Source: Culex pipiens pallens | Taxonomy: Eukaryota > Arthropoda > Insecta > Diptera > Culicidae | Reading direction: 5' to 3' | Length of the DNA: 64,000 nt | Assembly (NCBI RefSeq): GCF_016801865.2 | Contig: NC_068937.1 | Location: forward strand, 32,541,970-32,605,969 | Shown here: piece by piece, positions 20,526-32,861 of the stretch | Layout: each line of letters opens with the position of its first letter | Position numbering within the stretch: position 1 is the first letter of the stretch | The notes under the pieces: model-generated | Told to the model about the DNA's origin: nothing | The model's input: the letters and a program-made list of their open reading frames with translations, nothing else | Database searches by the model: none | Program-made: the position numbers and the translations under genes

Positions 20526-23500
20526 TCACCTAGCACGATCAAACTTTCTTTTTTCTCTGTGTGCGTGTTGTACCAGAACTTAGAACAATATCACACGACT
20601 GCGACGACACGACCCGACTATTTTGACGCACTTTAAATCGATCGTTTTGATCGATTCTCACTGCTGGGGGGTCGGTGCTGGCGGGTCACCACACACTCAC
20701 GCACGCACGCACGAACCCCGAAAACTCAAAAATCACACGCGAACGCGAACCGCGGCACAAAACTCACGAAGAAACGGCCGAAAAACCTCGCACGATCACT
20801 CACACGCACCGCCACAATTGATCGTTTTTGTTCGTTTTTTGTTTGCTGTTGTTTGTTGTTGGACACTTGCGATGAGCGGATGGGCAGCGTGCGTGTGTGG
20901 GTGCACGAAATGTTACGCGAGAGGGTTTGTTCGTGCGTGTCGATCACTTGCGAAAAAGTCACTGAACTTGGTGTTTTTTTTTGCACGAGCGCGTAGCGCG
21001 AAGATCAACCTGGTTGGTGTTGATTGTTGTTGCTGTTCAAAACTTTCAAACCCGCGAGAAACGTAACACGCACGAACACGCACAAACGATCGCTTCGCTC
21101 GGAGAGCGATTCAAGAAAAAAGATATCGTTTTCACGTCAAACAAAACTTTTTTTTTGGAGGAGCGTCGAGGAGGAGCAATCCAAACTTTATTTTACTGTC
21201 GACGCCGCGTACGCACACGTAATCCCAAGCAGTAGGCGACGGCAGCGGTGGTAGGCGGAGTTCCGGCGGTCGACATAGTCGAGGAACCTGCACGTTTATC
21301 TGTCACACACTTGATCGTTCGCGGCTGTCAATTGCACGCATTTTTGATCGCGCGCGCGAGAGCGAGCGTGTTTTTTTTTTCAAAGTGCACGGGACATTCT
21401 TCGATGAGGCTCCTCCCACTTTTTTTTGCTGCTGCCAAGAACCGGCCGCCGGGGGGCTCTTCTTTTGTTTCCTGACGCGACGCGGTTTTGTTTTGTTGAT
21501 TTGTTGATGCGCGCTGCGTTGTTGTTGTGGCTGTTGCAATGAACTTTTTTTTGTTTTCGCGTGTATGACACTCACTCAAAGAAATTTGATGTTTGTAAAT
21601 TTTTCACCGCAATTTTTTAACTCTCAAAGATTCCGAATTGGTATGGCGATTTTGGTTGACGACTTTTAGTTACGTTTTTTTTTGTTTTAAGAAATTTAGG
21701 GAAAAACTGAAAAGATTTTGTATAACTGCAAAGAGATTTTGGGGTTAGATCACGCGGATGTTGCACAACGGTTGCAGAAGGTGAAGGTCTGGCCCGGGCA
21801 GTACCTCCAGAATCTGCAGAGTTCCGAAACGCCAAGTTGGCTGTCTCTAATCCAGGAAGTTGACTGTGCTCCAAAGTCTTCCGGAAGTTTGGTTCCCGCG
21901 CCAACGCGTGTGTCTTCTTCACTGTCTAATTTTTTAATAAACGTCACACACGGAGTGGCCAGAGTGCCGCGCGGTGTAATGTAGGCTTAGAAGCCTGGGC
22001 CTGGCCGCACACACACGATAGGTTCGGTTCGGTTATCGAAGGTCCGATTCGGGGCACACACAATCACTGTGGAGGTTCCGGCGCGCGAGAAAAAATCCCG
22101 ATCCCGGGTGATCCGGGGGGCGGTCGGGTAGCAGGACGAGTGAAAAAAAAAAGTTGAAAACTACTAAATAGTTTCGGGACGGGCGACGCACACCACACTC
22201 CGTCAAGAGTTCGGGCCCATGTACCACACGTCGTCCGGGAGTCCACCGTGATCTGATCTGAACTGGTCGGCAGGTCCATCGAACCACCGTGAAGGAGGAA
22301 GAACACACACTGCCTCCGCCGCTGGTCCTGGCCCGTATTGTGTGTGACGTGTGTGTGACGAGAGATCGACCCCCGGAACACCCCTCGGACCGAGAGCCTT
22401 CGGCTCGTCCTGACCAGTCGCCGAAGAACCAAAAAAAAACAACACACACAGAACTCCAGAACGACTCCTTGGGAGTGCCGACGGAGGACACGCGCGCGGT
22501 ACAAATCGTAGCAGGCGGTGGCGGTCACAGGACACTCTACACTCTCCCTCCCTCCCTAGTAAGCCGAGGGGTCCACCAACAACACAAAAACGAAAGAACA
22601 ACAAAAAAACGGCAGCAGCCAAGACACTTCTAATTAATCCGCTCCTCGCTCTCGAGAACCTCTAACGGCTCGGACGACGGCGGTCGAGCGCGCTGCACTT
22701 ACGATGCGGCCGAACAGCGACTTGTATTGAACTGACGTTTGAACACAGAACGCAGCGCTGCGTTTCTGGTGCTAGAGGAAAAATCAGCCAGCGCGCGCCA
22801 CAGCCACACACATAGGCGCGCGCGTACGCTGCACATAGGCTCTTCTCCTCTGTGCAACGCCGCGCGGCACACACACACCACCACAAACGCTCGGGGGGCC
22901 TCTCTATTCAACTACACACGCCGCGCTGATGTACATAGCAGAACACACACGTACGAGGGGCCCTCCGTGCACCACGCTGCAGCCACAACAGTAGTGCCCC
23001 CCGACTGCCGCGTGACAGCCGGCAGGCGCGGAAGGGGTTGGTGTCCTGGGAGAATGCGCACGTGCGCGGGGATCTCCAGCCCGCGCACACACTCTAACGT
23101 TCGCTCACGCTCACGCTCTCTCGCAAAAACGTTCAGTATATAACGCTCACGCTCACCGCCAGTCACTCACTTCCCCTCCACGAACGCGCTCGCGTTCTCT
23201 CCCTCTCACGCTCTCGCGAGTTCCAGTTGCGCTGCGAAACGCGCTCTCCCTCTCACATCTCGCAGAAAATCGCGCAGGGGTGTGAGAAAAACACCCTCCG
23301 CTCCGCGGAGTGCCCCTCACTCCCACCCTTTCAAAACAAACTTGTGCAGGAACGCAGTTCTTAAGATTTCCCGGCAAGTAAATAAGCCGCGCTCGCTCTA
23401 ACCAACGCTGTAGCGCCCCCTCTCCCTCACTCACACACACGTTTACAACGCAATGTGCAACTTTACTATGACCAGGCGTCGGGTCGAAGTTTTTCCCCCG

Positions 23501-23529
23501 AAAAAATAAAGGACGAAAAGAAAACAAAA

Positions 23530-23682
23530 CAAAAAGTTGCGCGCACCCCTCGGTGCGGACCCCCTTCGGGGTCCCCCCCTGCAGGAGTTTTTGTTTTTAT
23601 TTTGGTGTACCTTGTTGACCTGCTCGCCCGCCCTTTCGGGGCGCCCCCCTGAACTGTCAAACGAGGGGTGCGCAAGTTTTGT
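23530..23682. repeat. GC-rich foldback of about 150 bp
   Basis: AAAGTTGCGCGCACCCCTCG on the left pairs with CGAGGGGTGCGCAAGTTTT on the right. Smaller hairpins lie between them (GGACCCCCTTCGGGGTCC and GCCCTTTCGGGGCGCC). It is non-coding and resembles a short foldback element or structured RNA. No target duplication was found. Confidence 0.5.
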
Positions 23683-23900
23683 GCGTGCTTGCAGGTCGAG
23701 GGGTACGCCAAAGTTTTTAATTAACCTGCGTAAACTGGAAGGCTGGAAGTTTTGCGCCGCTTGATTTATGACGTTTTGCTCTAGTTTGGTCAACTTGGGG
23801 GAGCTTTGCCGTCGGGGGTGGTCGGCCAACCCGGCGCGGATGGGGAACGGGGCGGTTCGTTGCTAGCTGGGTTGGGGAGTAGTCTCGGGAAGTAGCTATA

Positions 23901-24620
23901 GCTACTTATAAGATGGTTGGAAAAGTGGAGCTGGATTGCCGTCGGGTGTCTGAAAGTGGGAGCTGGATTGCCGTCGGGATTTGGGACTGGTGTGGAAAAA
24001 GCTCACTTCAGACGTTCGAACGTTTCAGGAGAGTTGTTTGAATAAAAACAATGAATTCAAAGAAGAAACCTTTTGCCAAAAAAGGTCGCGAATCTTATGT
24101 TCATTTCAAAAAGATTTCAGGACCCAAATTTCGAAATAGTGTGCTTAATATATCCTGATTTTTTTAAGGGAATTTCGAACAGCTCGGTTTTTGTATATTG
24201 TAAGCTTTAAATTACATCAGAAAAAACAATGAATTAAAAAAAATTAAAAAAAGATAATTAAAAACTGAAACAAACAGTTTTAAGTTAAAATTGAAAAGAT
24301 TAGAAAATTGACACAAAGTATACTTTAAAAACCCAAAAAAAAACAAAATATTTTCAAAATTTGTGAAACGGACTAGAAAAATCTAATGTTATATGCTTTT
24401 AATAAATGAATTGTCTCAGTACAAAAGACCCGTACCGTTTAAAAATTGCGATGAACTACTTTCTGAAAAAGGGCAAATTCGTCACTGTCGTGCTAACTTG
24501 TCGTACGTGCGGTTTAGGCCAAATTAAGTTAAGAACGCAATTTTGTGCAGCTCACAATGCCTCACTTTTGCCACTTATCTTATGAAAGAAGTTTTAACCT
24601 TGTCAAGATACTTGTCGTGC
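23901..24620. other. AT-rich DNA with a short direct repeat
   Basis: GAGCTGGATTGCCGTCGGG occurs twice about 33 bp apart (near 23927 and 23960). The rest is AT-rich without a gene. Confidence 0.45.
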
Positions 24621-24622
24621 TA

Positions 24623-26172
24623 CACAGAAAAAAAAAGTTGAATTTTGGAATGTTGAAAATTTGGTAGGTTGAATATTACCTCTTTTTTTGAGTAATATTA
24701 CATAAAAAATGTGTAAAAATGTGAACCTGATGAATATTTATCAAAAACTGAAAATTCATCATTTTCTGGGGTAAAATTAAACATTTTTTTTGACACAAAA
24801 TCTGTCACCATTTCCTGATGACTAGGGTACGTTATCCATTAGTGGACCCCTTTCCTATGGTGGACCCTCTAAAGGGTTTTTGATGAAAAATTCAATAAAA
24901 TCACAATTTCAAGCGTATTGTTACCTGCAAATCTTTTATTTGGCATGTTCAGCATCATTTAAATCAATATTGACTGATATTGAATTGTCATTTTAACCAA
25001 AATAAGTGTTTTGAGTTTGACATCTGAAATCAGCCATGGCCACTAGCATTTTCACAACAAAACTGCATTTATATTTTATGATTGAATTAACTTTCCAATC
25101 ATTTTTTGACTAATTATTTAACTTCAGCAAGTCGAACTTTACTAAAATAAAGCGAAGAACTGCTCATTTTCGAGCAAAAATTAGGGGGGGTCCAATATAG
25201 GACAACGAAAATCCAAACTTTTCCAAAAGTGGACCCCTGTTAATTAAACCTTCAAAAATTAAGAAAACTGTGTATTTAAGCAAAAGTTTCTCTTAAACAT
25301 ACAATAAATGCTTGTTGTTATCAACCTCAACGCATATTTCTTTCAATTATGAGTATAAATATTGCTGTTTCATGTTAAAAGCACCAAAAATGCTGAAGCC
25401 GTAAAAAATATAATTAATGAAAACTATAGTCAATTTTAGTTAACTGAAGCATCATAATTGCAGTTTAAACTGATATTTTATAATAAAAAATCAAGAACAA
25501 AACTTTTTTTTTAAATAAACATGCGTGGTTTTATCAGCAACTGTAAACAAATCTATCTATAATATATTGTTTAGTTTCGGTCAACCATTTATGTAAATAA
25601 TATGAAAAAAATGTGCATTAAAATTACGTTTTTTAATTATTTTTATGTTTACAGTGGTTTTTGAAACGTTTTCTCTGATCTTTTTCTGAAAATAAATGTG
25701 TTTAAATGTCTGTTAGGTTTTGTTGTTGTTTAAAGCCAAATTTGTTAACAAAACATATTTGTTTATGATGAAAAGTGAGCAAAATCCATCTTTTATTCAT
25801 TATATCTATTATTAGACCTACACCATGCATCAAAACATCAAATATCGGTTAAATTTGGTATACAAATAACAGTTTGCCTATAGTGGAGCCGGGTCCACAA
25901 TCGGATTATGGACCCGGGTCCACTATAGGAAAACGGGGTCTATAACAGGAAAAAACAATTTTTTTTTCAAGTGGCTATTTTTCTGCTCAAAAACAAATAA
26001 ACTGATGAAACAAATAGTCAAAATTGTTCAAAAGACTTCAGTTTTCATTGTTTTTTACAAAGGGTTATGAAAAAGTGCTTAAAATATTGAAAACTTATGA
26101 AAAATGTGCTTCGGCTCTACTAGGGGGTCCACTAATGGTTAAAATACCCTATTACCGTCATTATTTTCTGTG
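24623..26172. mobile_element. TA-flanked MITE (CACAGAAAA ends) split by a nested element
   Basis: The left end CACAGAAAAAAAAAG and the right end TTATTTTCTGTG are bracketed by TA (24621-24622 and 26173-26174). Removing the nested element at 24825-26149 and one TA leaves about 220 bp, a normal MITE size. Termini of the form CACAG...CTGTG recur in this window (2654, 45602, 51806). Confidence 0.6.
24825..26149. mobile_element. TA-flanked 1.3-kb element with iterated GTGGACCC motif
   Basis: The ends are GGGTACGTTATCCATTAGTG, then GACCCC, and the inverted complement GGGGTCCACTAATGG followed by TTAAAATACCC. TA stands on both sides (24823-24824 and 26150-26151). The motif (A/T)GTGGACCC or its complement recurs inside at about 24860, 25188, 25220, 25882 and 25910. 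There is no coding frame. The recurring end motif could be a transposase-binding site, which is inference. Confidence 0.65.
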
Positions 26173-26400
26173 TATCTTGACACAGCCTGAAAGTTGATGT
26201 AAGTGCGACGTGCCCTCGGCAGTAATAAACAACCTATCCGTCATGGGTTTCCTATGCAGATAGGACCTTTTGAAAATTCAATCTAGAGTTGATGTTGACA
26301 TTAGGATCGCGAAGGATAGACTTTTTGTTTACATTTCGACATTGGCTCAATTGCAATCATTTGTGGTGGTTTGTGTTATGTTTACAAATACTGAGGGATC
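26173..26400. other. Intergenic spacer between two DNA elements
   Basis: Unassigned AT-rich spacer. It has no supported gene. Confidence 0.4.
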
Positions 26401-26408
26401 CTAGTGAT

Positions 26409-26589
26409 TAGGGACCATAAATAGGGAGACTGGTCTAATTTGACGTACCCAAACAGACACGAGTTTGACGTTTCCAAGCGAGCATTTGCCTTTACGCCCA
26501 GCAAAAGTTGGCAGTGTTGGCAAGCTCAAAACATACGTTGCCAGATCGATTTAGCAAAGTTCGACCAGTCTCCCTATTTAGAGCCTCTA
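26409..26589. mobile_element. hAT-type MITE, 181 bp
   Basis: Termini of about 27 bp are inverted repeats sharing TAAATAGGGAGACTGGTC. The 8-bp CTAGTGAT directly abuts both ends (26401-26408 and 26590-26597) and fits the hAT target preference NTNNNNAN. The interior has no complete gene; the open frame across it is incidental. Confidence 0.85.
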
Positions 26590-26597
26590 CTAGTGAT

Positions 26598-27271
26598 AGG
26601 TCATTTTGCGGCGTGTGACGTTTCACTTGTAAATGTACTAATGTAATCTAATGTCCGCCCGATAATCATGAAGTTTGTTTATGGCTTTTGTGTTGCCGAT
26701 ATGTATTAATACATGTACAGTAGGGTGGTACAAATCTGGACTTCATCGGGGTTACCATCTGAAATCAAAGATTGGTCTATTACTAGGCTTAATTCCAAGT
26801 TTGATCTAATTCTGTCCACGGGAACACCTCCCTCTAATCCCTTGAAGTCTTTTTTTATTTATTTGCGTTTAAGGACCACTTAACTAAAGAATCATTAGGG
26901 ACTGAAGTTTGTTTGGGAAAATTCGTCCAAATGTATGGAGAAAAGCAACTGTTTCAGTTTCTTCTTACTGTTTTTTTTCTAAACAAAAGAATCTGATTTT
27001 AGAGGAAATCATTTTTTTCATAGAGACGTACCGTTAAACGGTTTAATTATATTATTATACTAGAGATAATTTCTTGTTACTTGACATGTATTTTTGAAAA
27101 CATCGGTGAATTCCAGGCCACTCCGGAATTAAAATCTGGAAACCGTTATTAGTAATAATTTCTCGTTCTCTCCCAAAGCATGATGTTGAAATCTAACAAC
27201 ACAGGAAATAAATCATGCAAAAATTGTTTATTTTTTCAGAAATGGTATTCTAAAAAAAATCATGATGAAAT
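26598..27271. other. AT-rich intergenic DNA
   Basis: No supported gene. A stretch near 26720-26900 (GTAGGGTGGTACAAATCTGG) looks like a repeat fragment, but no second copy is present here. Confidence 0.4.
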
Positions 27272-27922
27272 GTCATGATTCGAATTCCCGGATGCTTCGA
27301 AACCCGGACACCTCATGTTGTTTTAACAATTATTTGGATATTAGTTCGCATTATAAATGTCAAAAATGGGTTATTTGATGAATTCTAACATCAACTTTCA
27401 TTTAAAGTTTGTTTGAATGCTGTAGTTAATGTAAAAACAATTAAATAAAATCAAACTATAAGATTTAACGTGAAATATTTCGTAGGCGTCCTAAGCACCG
27501 GGAAGGCAAAGCAAAAATGTATGGTTTTGATTTCCTTAAATTCAAGCAAATTTTTGCATAAAATATCGATTGTTTTGATGTTAACAGCTTATTTGAGACC
27601 TAAAGTATGCCATTCACTAACATTTCAGTCCCAATTTGTGCGATTTATTAGCAAAAACGAGTGTCCGGAATTCGAAGCAAAAGTGTCCGGATTTCGAATC
27701 AGCTTTTAACAGTGTCCGGAAGTCGAAGCACAACAAGTCATTTTAATTTTCAAATTCTGATGAAAAAATGTTAGTTAAGACATATTTTGCATGCATTCTC
27801 TTAAAACTGACTGTTAATATGATCCTGATGATATTTCTTCATTTCCAACTTATTGCATGTTTTTTTTTGTCAGCTATAACAAAAATGATATGCTACTAAG
27901 TGTCCGGATTTCGAATCATGAC
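27272..27922. mobile_element. TIR element with iterated GTGTCCGGATTTCGAA motif
   Basis: GTCATGATTCGAA at the left and TTCGAATCATGAC at the right are inverted repeats bounding about 650 bp. The motif TGTCCGGA(A/T)TTCGAA or its complement occurs at about 27280-27312, 27661, 27685, 27713 and 27900. A solitary copy with the same wording lies at 61434-61457. The open frame at 27470-27709 crosses three motif copies and has no recognisable domain. Confidence 0.6.
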
Positions 27923-28125
27923 GTTAGACATTTTTTGTCATACTTTCTTTGAACATCTTCGGTACTTAAATTGCCTAGTGAGAATTTTGGCTGAAGCCTC
28001 AAGTCGATTCAGACTCGAATTCGAGCACTATTTTTAAAATTGAAGAATTGCGACTTTTAAAAAAACAGTTACTTACATTTTCCACGAGTGAGAAAAGTGT
28101 TGATTTTCATAGGAAACTTTATCGT

Positions 28126-28768
28126 TTCACAAATTGTTCAAAGACAAACTTGTAGGAAATTTACCGAGCTTTCTAAAAACTACACTTAACGAAAAAAAAC
28201 ACGCTACTTTTATTAGATTATTTAACTTGACACTTCCAAAAGTATTCCTTGGCAAACTGCTTTTATTTCTTTCGCACTATTTGATTTTTCTAACCAGTTG
28301 AATACCACCCTTAGAACGAGCTAGCCTACATCAGACTAATACAAGTCTAAGAGCGAAGCCGCCGCGATGAACTGTCAACCCCTTGACCATGCGGCGTAGA
28401 AAACAAAAATCGCGAAAAAACTTTCCACATTACCAAAACTGCTGGAAATCTTCACTTTCCACATGCAAATTTACACATTGTACAATCTTTAAACTACTTC
28501 TCACGCGATTTACTATAAAAACAACCGACTAAACAATTTAAATGCCGCGGACCGCAAACCACCAGCCTCTGCTCACGGTGGCAGGGCTGCCAACTCCTCG
28601 TCTTTTAGTAACTTCTTAGACTATCCTAAAAAAAAGCGAAAAAATCATGGGCTCACCTTCAAATTTGACTTTTCAACTCAATAAATCAATATATCTCATG
28701 AAAGCAGCGTGTTTTTTTTCTTTGACCACTTTTTGATACGATAAAACGATATTTCAAATATATACGAT
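28126..28768. repeat. Degenerate long inverted repeat, older relative of 28874-29956
   Basis: GACAAACTTGTAGGAAATTT then ACCGAGCTTTCT and ACACGCTACTTTTA at 28140-28220 are matched inverted by GCAGCGTGTTTTTTTTCTTTG then ACCACTTTTTGATACGAT at 28705-28745. The wording is shared with the next element (GACAAACTTGTAGGAAATTG, GTGGCGTG), so this is a diverged copy of the same family. It is non-coding. Confidence 0.6.
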
Positions 28769-28873
28769 TTTTCTATTTTGACCATTGCATTGGGACGAAA
28801 ATATTTCATGTGTTTTACATATAGAAGTCAAAAACACAATTTTTGAGTTTTCGTAATAGAGCAATTCCAGCTC

Positions 28874-29956
28874 AAATCAGGAATTTTTCTGATACTTTTG
28901 TACCCGACCCTCTCCGATTTCAATGAAACTTTGTAGACATGTTATCCTAGGCCTATATAAGCCATTTTTGTGCATATGGAGCAAATAGTACTCGAGAATA
29001 ACATTTGAGAAGGGCGTAAGGTATTTAAATATTTTTGTATTCTGTAATTTAAAAATTACTGTATCTCGAAGCCGTTGCGTCGTATCAAAAAGTGGTCAAA
29101 GACAAACTTGTAGGAAATTGGACGGGCTTTCTGAAAAAAATACACTGAAACAAAAATACACGCCACTTTTATGTCATTTTTCAATTTTTAAGTTTAAAAG
29201 TTAAATTAAGTTTAAAAGTTCCCATAAGCCAAACTTATGGGAAATTGGACGAGCTTTTCGGTTAAAATATTTACGAGACTGAAAAACCAAGTCTGTCATA
29301 TAGGAAATGCCAAAAAACCACAAAAAATCCCGTTTTTTCAACATTTTTATTTTTAAAACCGCTGTATCTTCCCAAGGATTGGACATAGGACAATGGTCAA
29401 TACGGAGACTTTTATGTAAAATTATCTGGGGAATCGATTCCCACTACCGGTTTTTAAAAATTTTGACGTTTAGACCACTTTTCAAAAAAACAGTTTTAGT
29501 AAATGATTTTTGTATTTTTTTAGGAGAGACATACCATCCTGCATTTTTCGTCAGTCTTTTGGTAACATCTTAGGGTATTTCCTCAAAAATTTTGAGCGAA
29601 AAAAATCGTGACATCACCTTCAAATTTAACTTTTAAACTTAAAAAATGAAAAATGACATAAAAGTGGCGTGTATTTTTGTTTCAGTGTATTTTTTTCAGA
29701 AAGCCCGTCCAATTTTCTACAAGTATGTCTTTGACCACTTTTTGATACGATGCAACGGCTTCGAGATACAGTAATTTTTAAATTGCAAAATACTAAAATA
29801 TTTAAATACCTTACGCCCTTCTCAAATGTTATTCTCGAGTACTATTTGCTCCATATACACAAAAATGACTTATATAGGCCTAAGATAACATGTCTACAAA
29901 GTTTCATTGAAATCGGAGAGGGTCGGGTACAAAAGTACCAGAAAAAATCCTGATTT
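28874..29956. mobile_element. Long-TIR (about 335 bp arms) DNA element
   Basis: The arms 28874-29207 and 29622-29956 are near-perfect inverted copies. Landmarks on the left include ACCCGACCCTCTCCGATTTC, AGGCCTATATAAGCC, GGGCGTAAGGTATTTAAATA and GGAAATTGGACGGGCTTTCT, each found complemented on the right. A 414-bp spacer separates the arms and codes for nothing recognisable. High arm identity suggests recent activity or gene conversion. No target duplication could be fixed, since the outer ends differ. Confidence 0.75.
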
Positions 29957-31092
29957 GAAAATCCTCAATATCGACGAAAAATTGTAAAAAGTGCAAAAAT
30001 TTTAAAAATTAGAAAAAAAAGTGCATCGGGGTCATTTCTTGCTACGCAGTAGGAGAAAACACTATGTTCAATACAAATTTCTCAACATTTTTGTGAAGTC
30101 ACAATGTAAACTTAAACCCTTCGTATTGTGCTTTGAGCGTTTTTGAGGATTTGGGGAAAAAAACTAAAAAATATTGCAAACAAGTGAAAAAAACGATATT
30201 TTTGATAATTTTTAAACACACGTCGAAAATTGAAATTAGGAAACTTTAAAAATGTGTAAATTGATTGAAGAAGCCTCAAACTATGCAAAATCAAAGCACA
30301 ATATCAATTTTGTGCTGAAAAGGAATTTGAAAATTACACTATTAAACAAGCTTTTTTCAATCTCAAATAGTTATGAAGATTTAGATATGATTGTATCATT
30401 GTATGTAATCTTCATAAGAAATTTGAATGTTTTAATTTTTAAATTATAACCTGTTATTTTTATATGGTAGAATTCATACCCTTCATAACGTTGAGTTCAA
30501 AAAGCTAAAACCCAGTCGTCACAAGCCATCGGTCACACCAACGCGAGTCCAACGCGCCAAGCATCGTTAACGGCAGCAGACGCAGCAGCATAAACAGCAT
30601 CCTCGACGATCCCAGTCAGGGTGGCGCGGCAGAGTGCACCCAAGTGTGTGATGTTTTGACGCTGACAAATGAACGGTCCTCGCGTCGCGGTGGCATCAAA
30701 AAAAAAAGTTAGCAGCAACAGAAACAAGGACGCTGCACAACAACAACAAAACAAGCTCAACAACAGAGCCAGGAAAGTGACATTCTTGCAGTCAGTGCTC
30801 TCTCCCCTTGGAAAAGCTCCGAAAAAGTTGTGATGGCATCATATTTGAAAGGGAGGGGTTTTGCAATATGGGGGATGATGAATAAGTAGCCCTTTTATGT
30901 TGATCGTTTGGAAGAGTAAAAGAGGAAGGAAGAGCGGTTTAAGGCAGTAAGTGCACACACAGTTAACGTCATCAACATTAGTTGGGTGGGAAAGTTGGGG
31001 GGAGGGGGAATTTCCTCTGGATAGAGGGTAATCCTTCTTGGTTTGAGCTTTTTGACTGAGTTAAATCAAAATAATTGAAAACAAGAAATTCT
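29957..31092. other. AT-rich, then GC-richer intergenic DNA
   Basis: 29957-30480 is AT-rich. 30520-31050 is GC-richer, with AGCAGCAGCAT/CAACAACAACAA runs and purine-rich GGGGGGAGGGGG near 30998. No coding frame is convincing. It could be a host non-coding or UTR region. Confidence 0.35.
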
Positions 31093-31928
31093 ATCATTTT
31101 ATCATTTTATCATTTTATCATTTTATCATTTTATCATTTTATCATTTTATCATTTTATCATTTTATCATTTTATCATTTTATCATTTTATCATTTTATCA
31201 TTTTATCATTTTATCATTTTATCATTTTATCATTTTATCATTTTATCATTTTATCATTTTATCATTTTATCATTTTATCATTTTATCATTTTATCATTTT
31301 ATCATTTTATCATTTTATCATTTTATCATTTTATCATTTTATCATTTTATCATTTTATCATTTTATCATTTTATCATTTTATCATTTTATCATTTTATCA
31401 TTTTATCATTTTATCATTTTATCATTTTATCATTTTATCATTTTATCATTTTATCATTTTATCATTTTATCATTTTATCATTTTATCATTTTATCATTTT
31501 ATCATTTTATCATTTTATCATTTTATCATTTTATCATTTTATCATTTTATCATTTTATCATTTTATCATTTTATCATTTTATCATTTTATCATTTTACCA
31601 TTTTATCATTTTATCATTTTATCATTTTATCATTTTATCATTTTATCATTTTATCATTTTATCATTTTATCATTTTATCATTTTATCATTTTATCATTTT
31701 ATCATTTTATCATTTTATCATTTTATCATTTTATCATTTTATCATTTTATCATTTTATCATTTTATCATTTTATCATTTTATCATTTTATCATTTTATCA
31801 TTTTATCATTTTATCATTTTATCATTTTATCATTTTATCATTTTATCATTTTATCATTTTATCATTTTATCATTTTATCATTTTATCATTTTATCATTTT
31901 ATCATTTTATCATTTTATCATTTTATCA
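31093..31928 (+). repeat. (ATCATTTT)n microsatellite array, about 104 units
   Basis: An 8-bp unit repeats without length change for 836 bp. I saw a single substitution (ATTTTACC, near 31599). Because 24 nt equals three units, one frame stays open throughout and reads as an ILSFYHFI octapeptide repeat; this is an arithmetic consequence, not a gene. Such purity indicates recent expansion or an assembly collapse or expansion. Confidence 0.97.
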
Positions 31929-32566
31929 CTTTGTTTGAACTCTAGTTCCTCCCTCCCAAATCACTGTCAATCCGGTAGCTGGCATCAACTTCTTCCCGAA
32001 GAATTCCCCACGGAGGCAGACGAAGACGTTGACGCCGGTCGCCAAATCCGTAGGAAAAAGAATGATTTATGTTGAGACGGTTGAAGTTGCACTTTTTTTT
32101 GCATACGTGCGTCTTTTGCATCATCATCATCATCATCATCTTCAGCAGCAGTGGCAGTTGCCAGGAAAAACATCTTCCAAGTTCAGCAAGGCTAATGGCA
32201 GGCCGAGAAAGAAGCTTTAGAAGAGGAGGGGGAGAGGTTATTTTTGTGCACTGTAATGCACTTTTTCTCCCTTCCAATTTCACCTTCTTAAGGGGAGCTT
32301 GAACTTTTTGTTGTTGTTCTTTTTCTGGGTGGTTTTTCGGCGACTGCGACAAAAACACAATCGGGTGAGCATCAGAGTGTTGTGCACGAAAAACAATCCA
32401 GCTGAAGGTGGTGAAAAAGCCTCCTTACTAGTGGTGGGGGGGTAAAGGTGATGGTGGAAATTTATGATAGTCCTCCTTAAAGCCGTCTCCTGGGTGTGCA
32501 TGAATTAAGGTTTACCAGTCTGGTAATAACCCTCAATCCTTGTCCTCGACATGTTTTTTTTCGATT
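31929..32566. other. Intergenic DNA with short CAT and TTG repeats
   Basis: (CAT)7 at about 32119-32140 and a TTGTTGTTC run near 32310. No supported gene on either strand. Confidence 0.4.
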
Positions 32567-32753
32567 TAAAACTAAAAACTAAAAACTAAAAACTAAAAAC
32601 TAAAAACTAAAAACTAAAAACTAAAAACTAAAAACTAAAAACTAAAAACTAAAAACTAAAAACTAAAAATTAAAAACTAAAAACTAAAAACTTAAAACTA
32701 AAAACTAAAAACTAAAAACTAAAAACTAAAAACTAAAAACTAAAAACTAAAAA
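32567..32753 (+). repeat. (AAAAACT)n array, left part
   Basis: A 7-bp unit AAAAACT repeats about 26 times with rare changes (AAAAATT, AAACTT). It continues at 34818-35308 on the far side of the hairpin-ended element, so the two arrays are halves of one array opened by insertion. Confidence 0.93.
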
Positions 32754-32861
32754 CAACTTAATCCACCTATGTGGTTGATGCCTTCCTCATTTTGGATATA
32801 AGTGGTTTGCTAGCTATTTTATTTAGATCCAGAAAAATAAGTACACAGATATAACTTAAGT

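Larger units (their letters stand above)
20281..23900. other. GC- and CA-rich island, possible promoter/5' exon region
   Basis: Base composition changes sharply for 3.6 kb. CpG, CACA and CTCTC runs are frequent, with (GGCGGC)-type repeats at 20430-20455 and many short overlapping frames on both strands. No frame has a recognisable domain. Candidate signals are a strong donor on the minus strand (exon end AAG, then GTAGGT, junction at 20370/20369) and TATATAA at 23137-23143 with CCAGTCAC about 22 bp downstream on the plus strand. This is the kind of sequence expected upstream of a long-intron host gene, but I cannot name one. Confidence 0.4.

Noticed and set aside
22033..23166. Many overlapping 60-150-aa frames in the GC-rich island
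   Set aside because: Frames overlap on both strands with no domain or consistent codon use, as expected of stop-poor GC-rich DNA.
31075..31938. A 287-aa open frame of ILSFYHFI repeats
   Set aside because: It is a by-product of an 8-bp microsatellite whose three-unit length is divisible by three. It lacks an ATG start.
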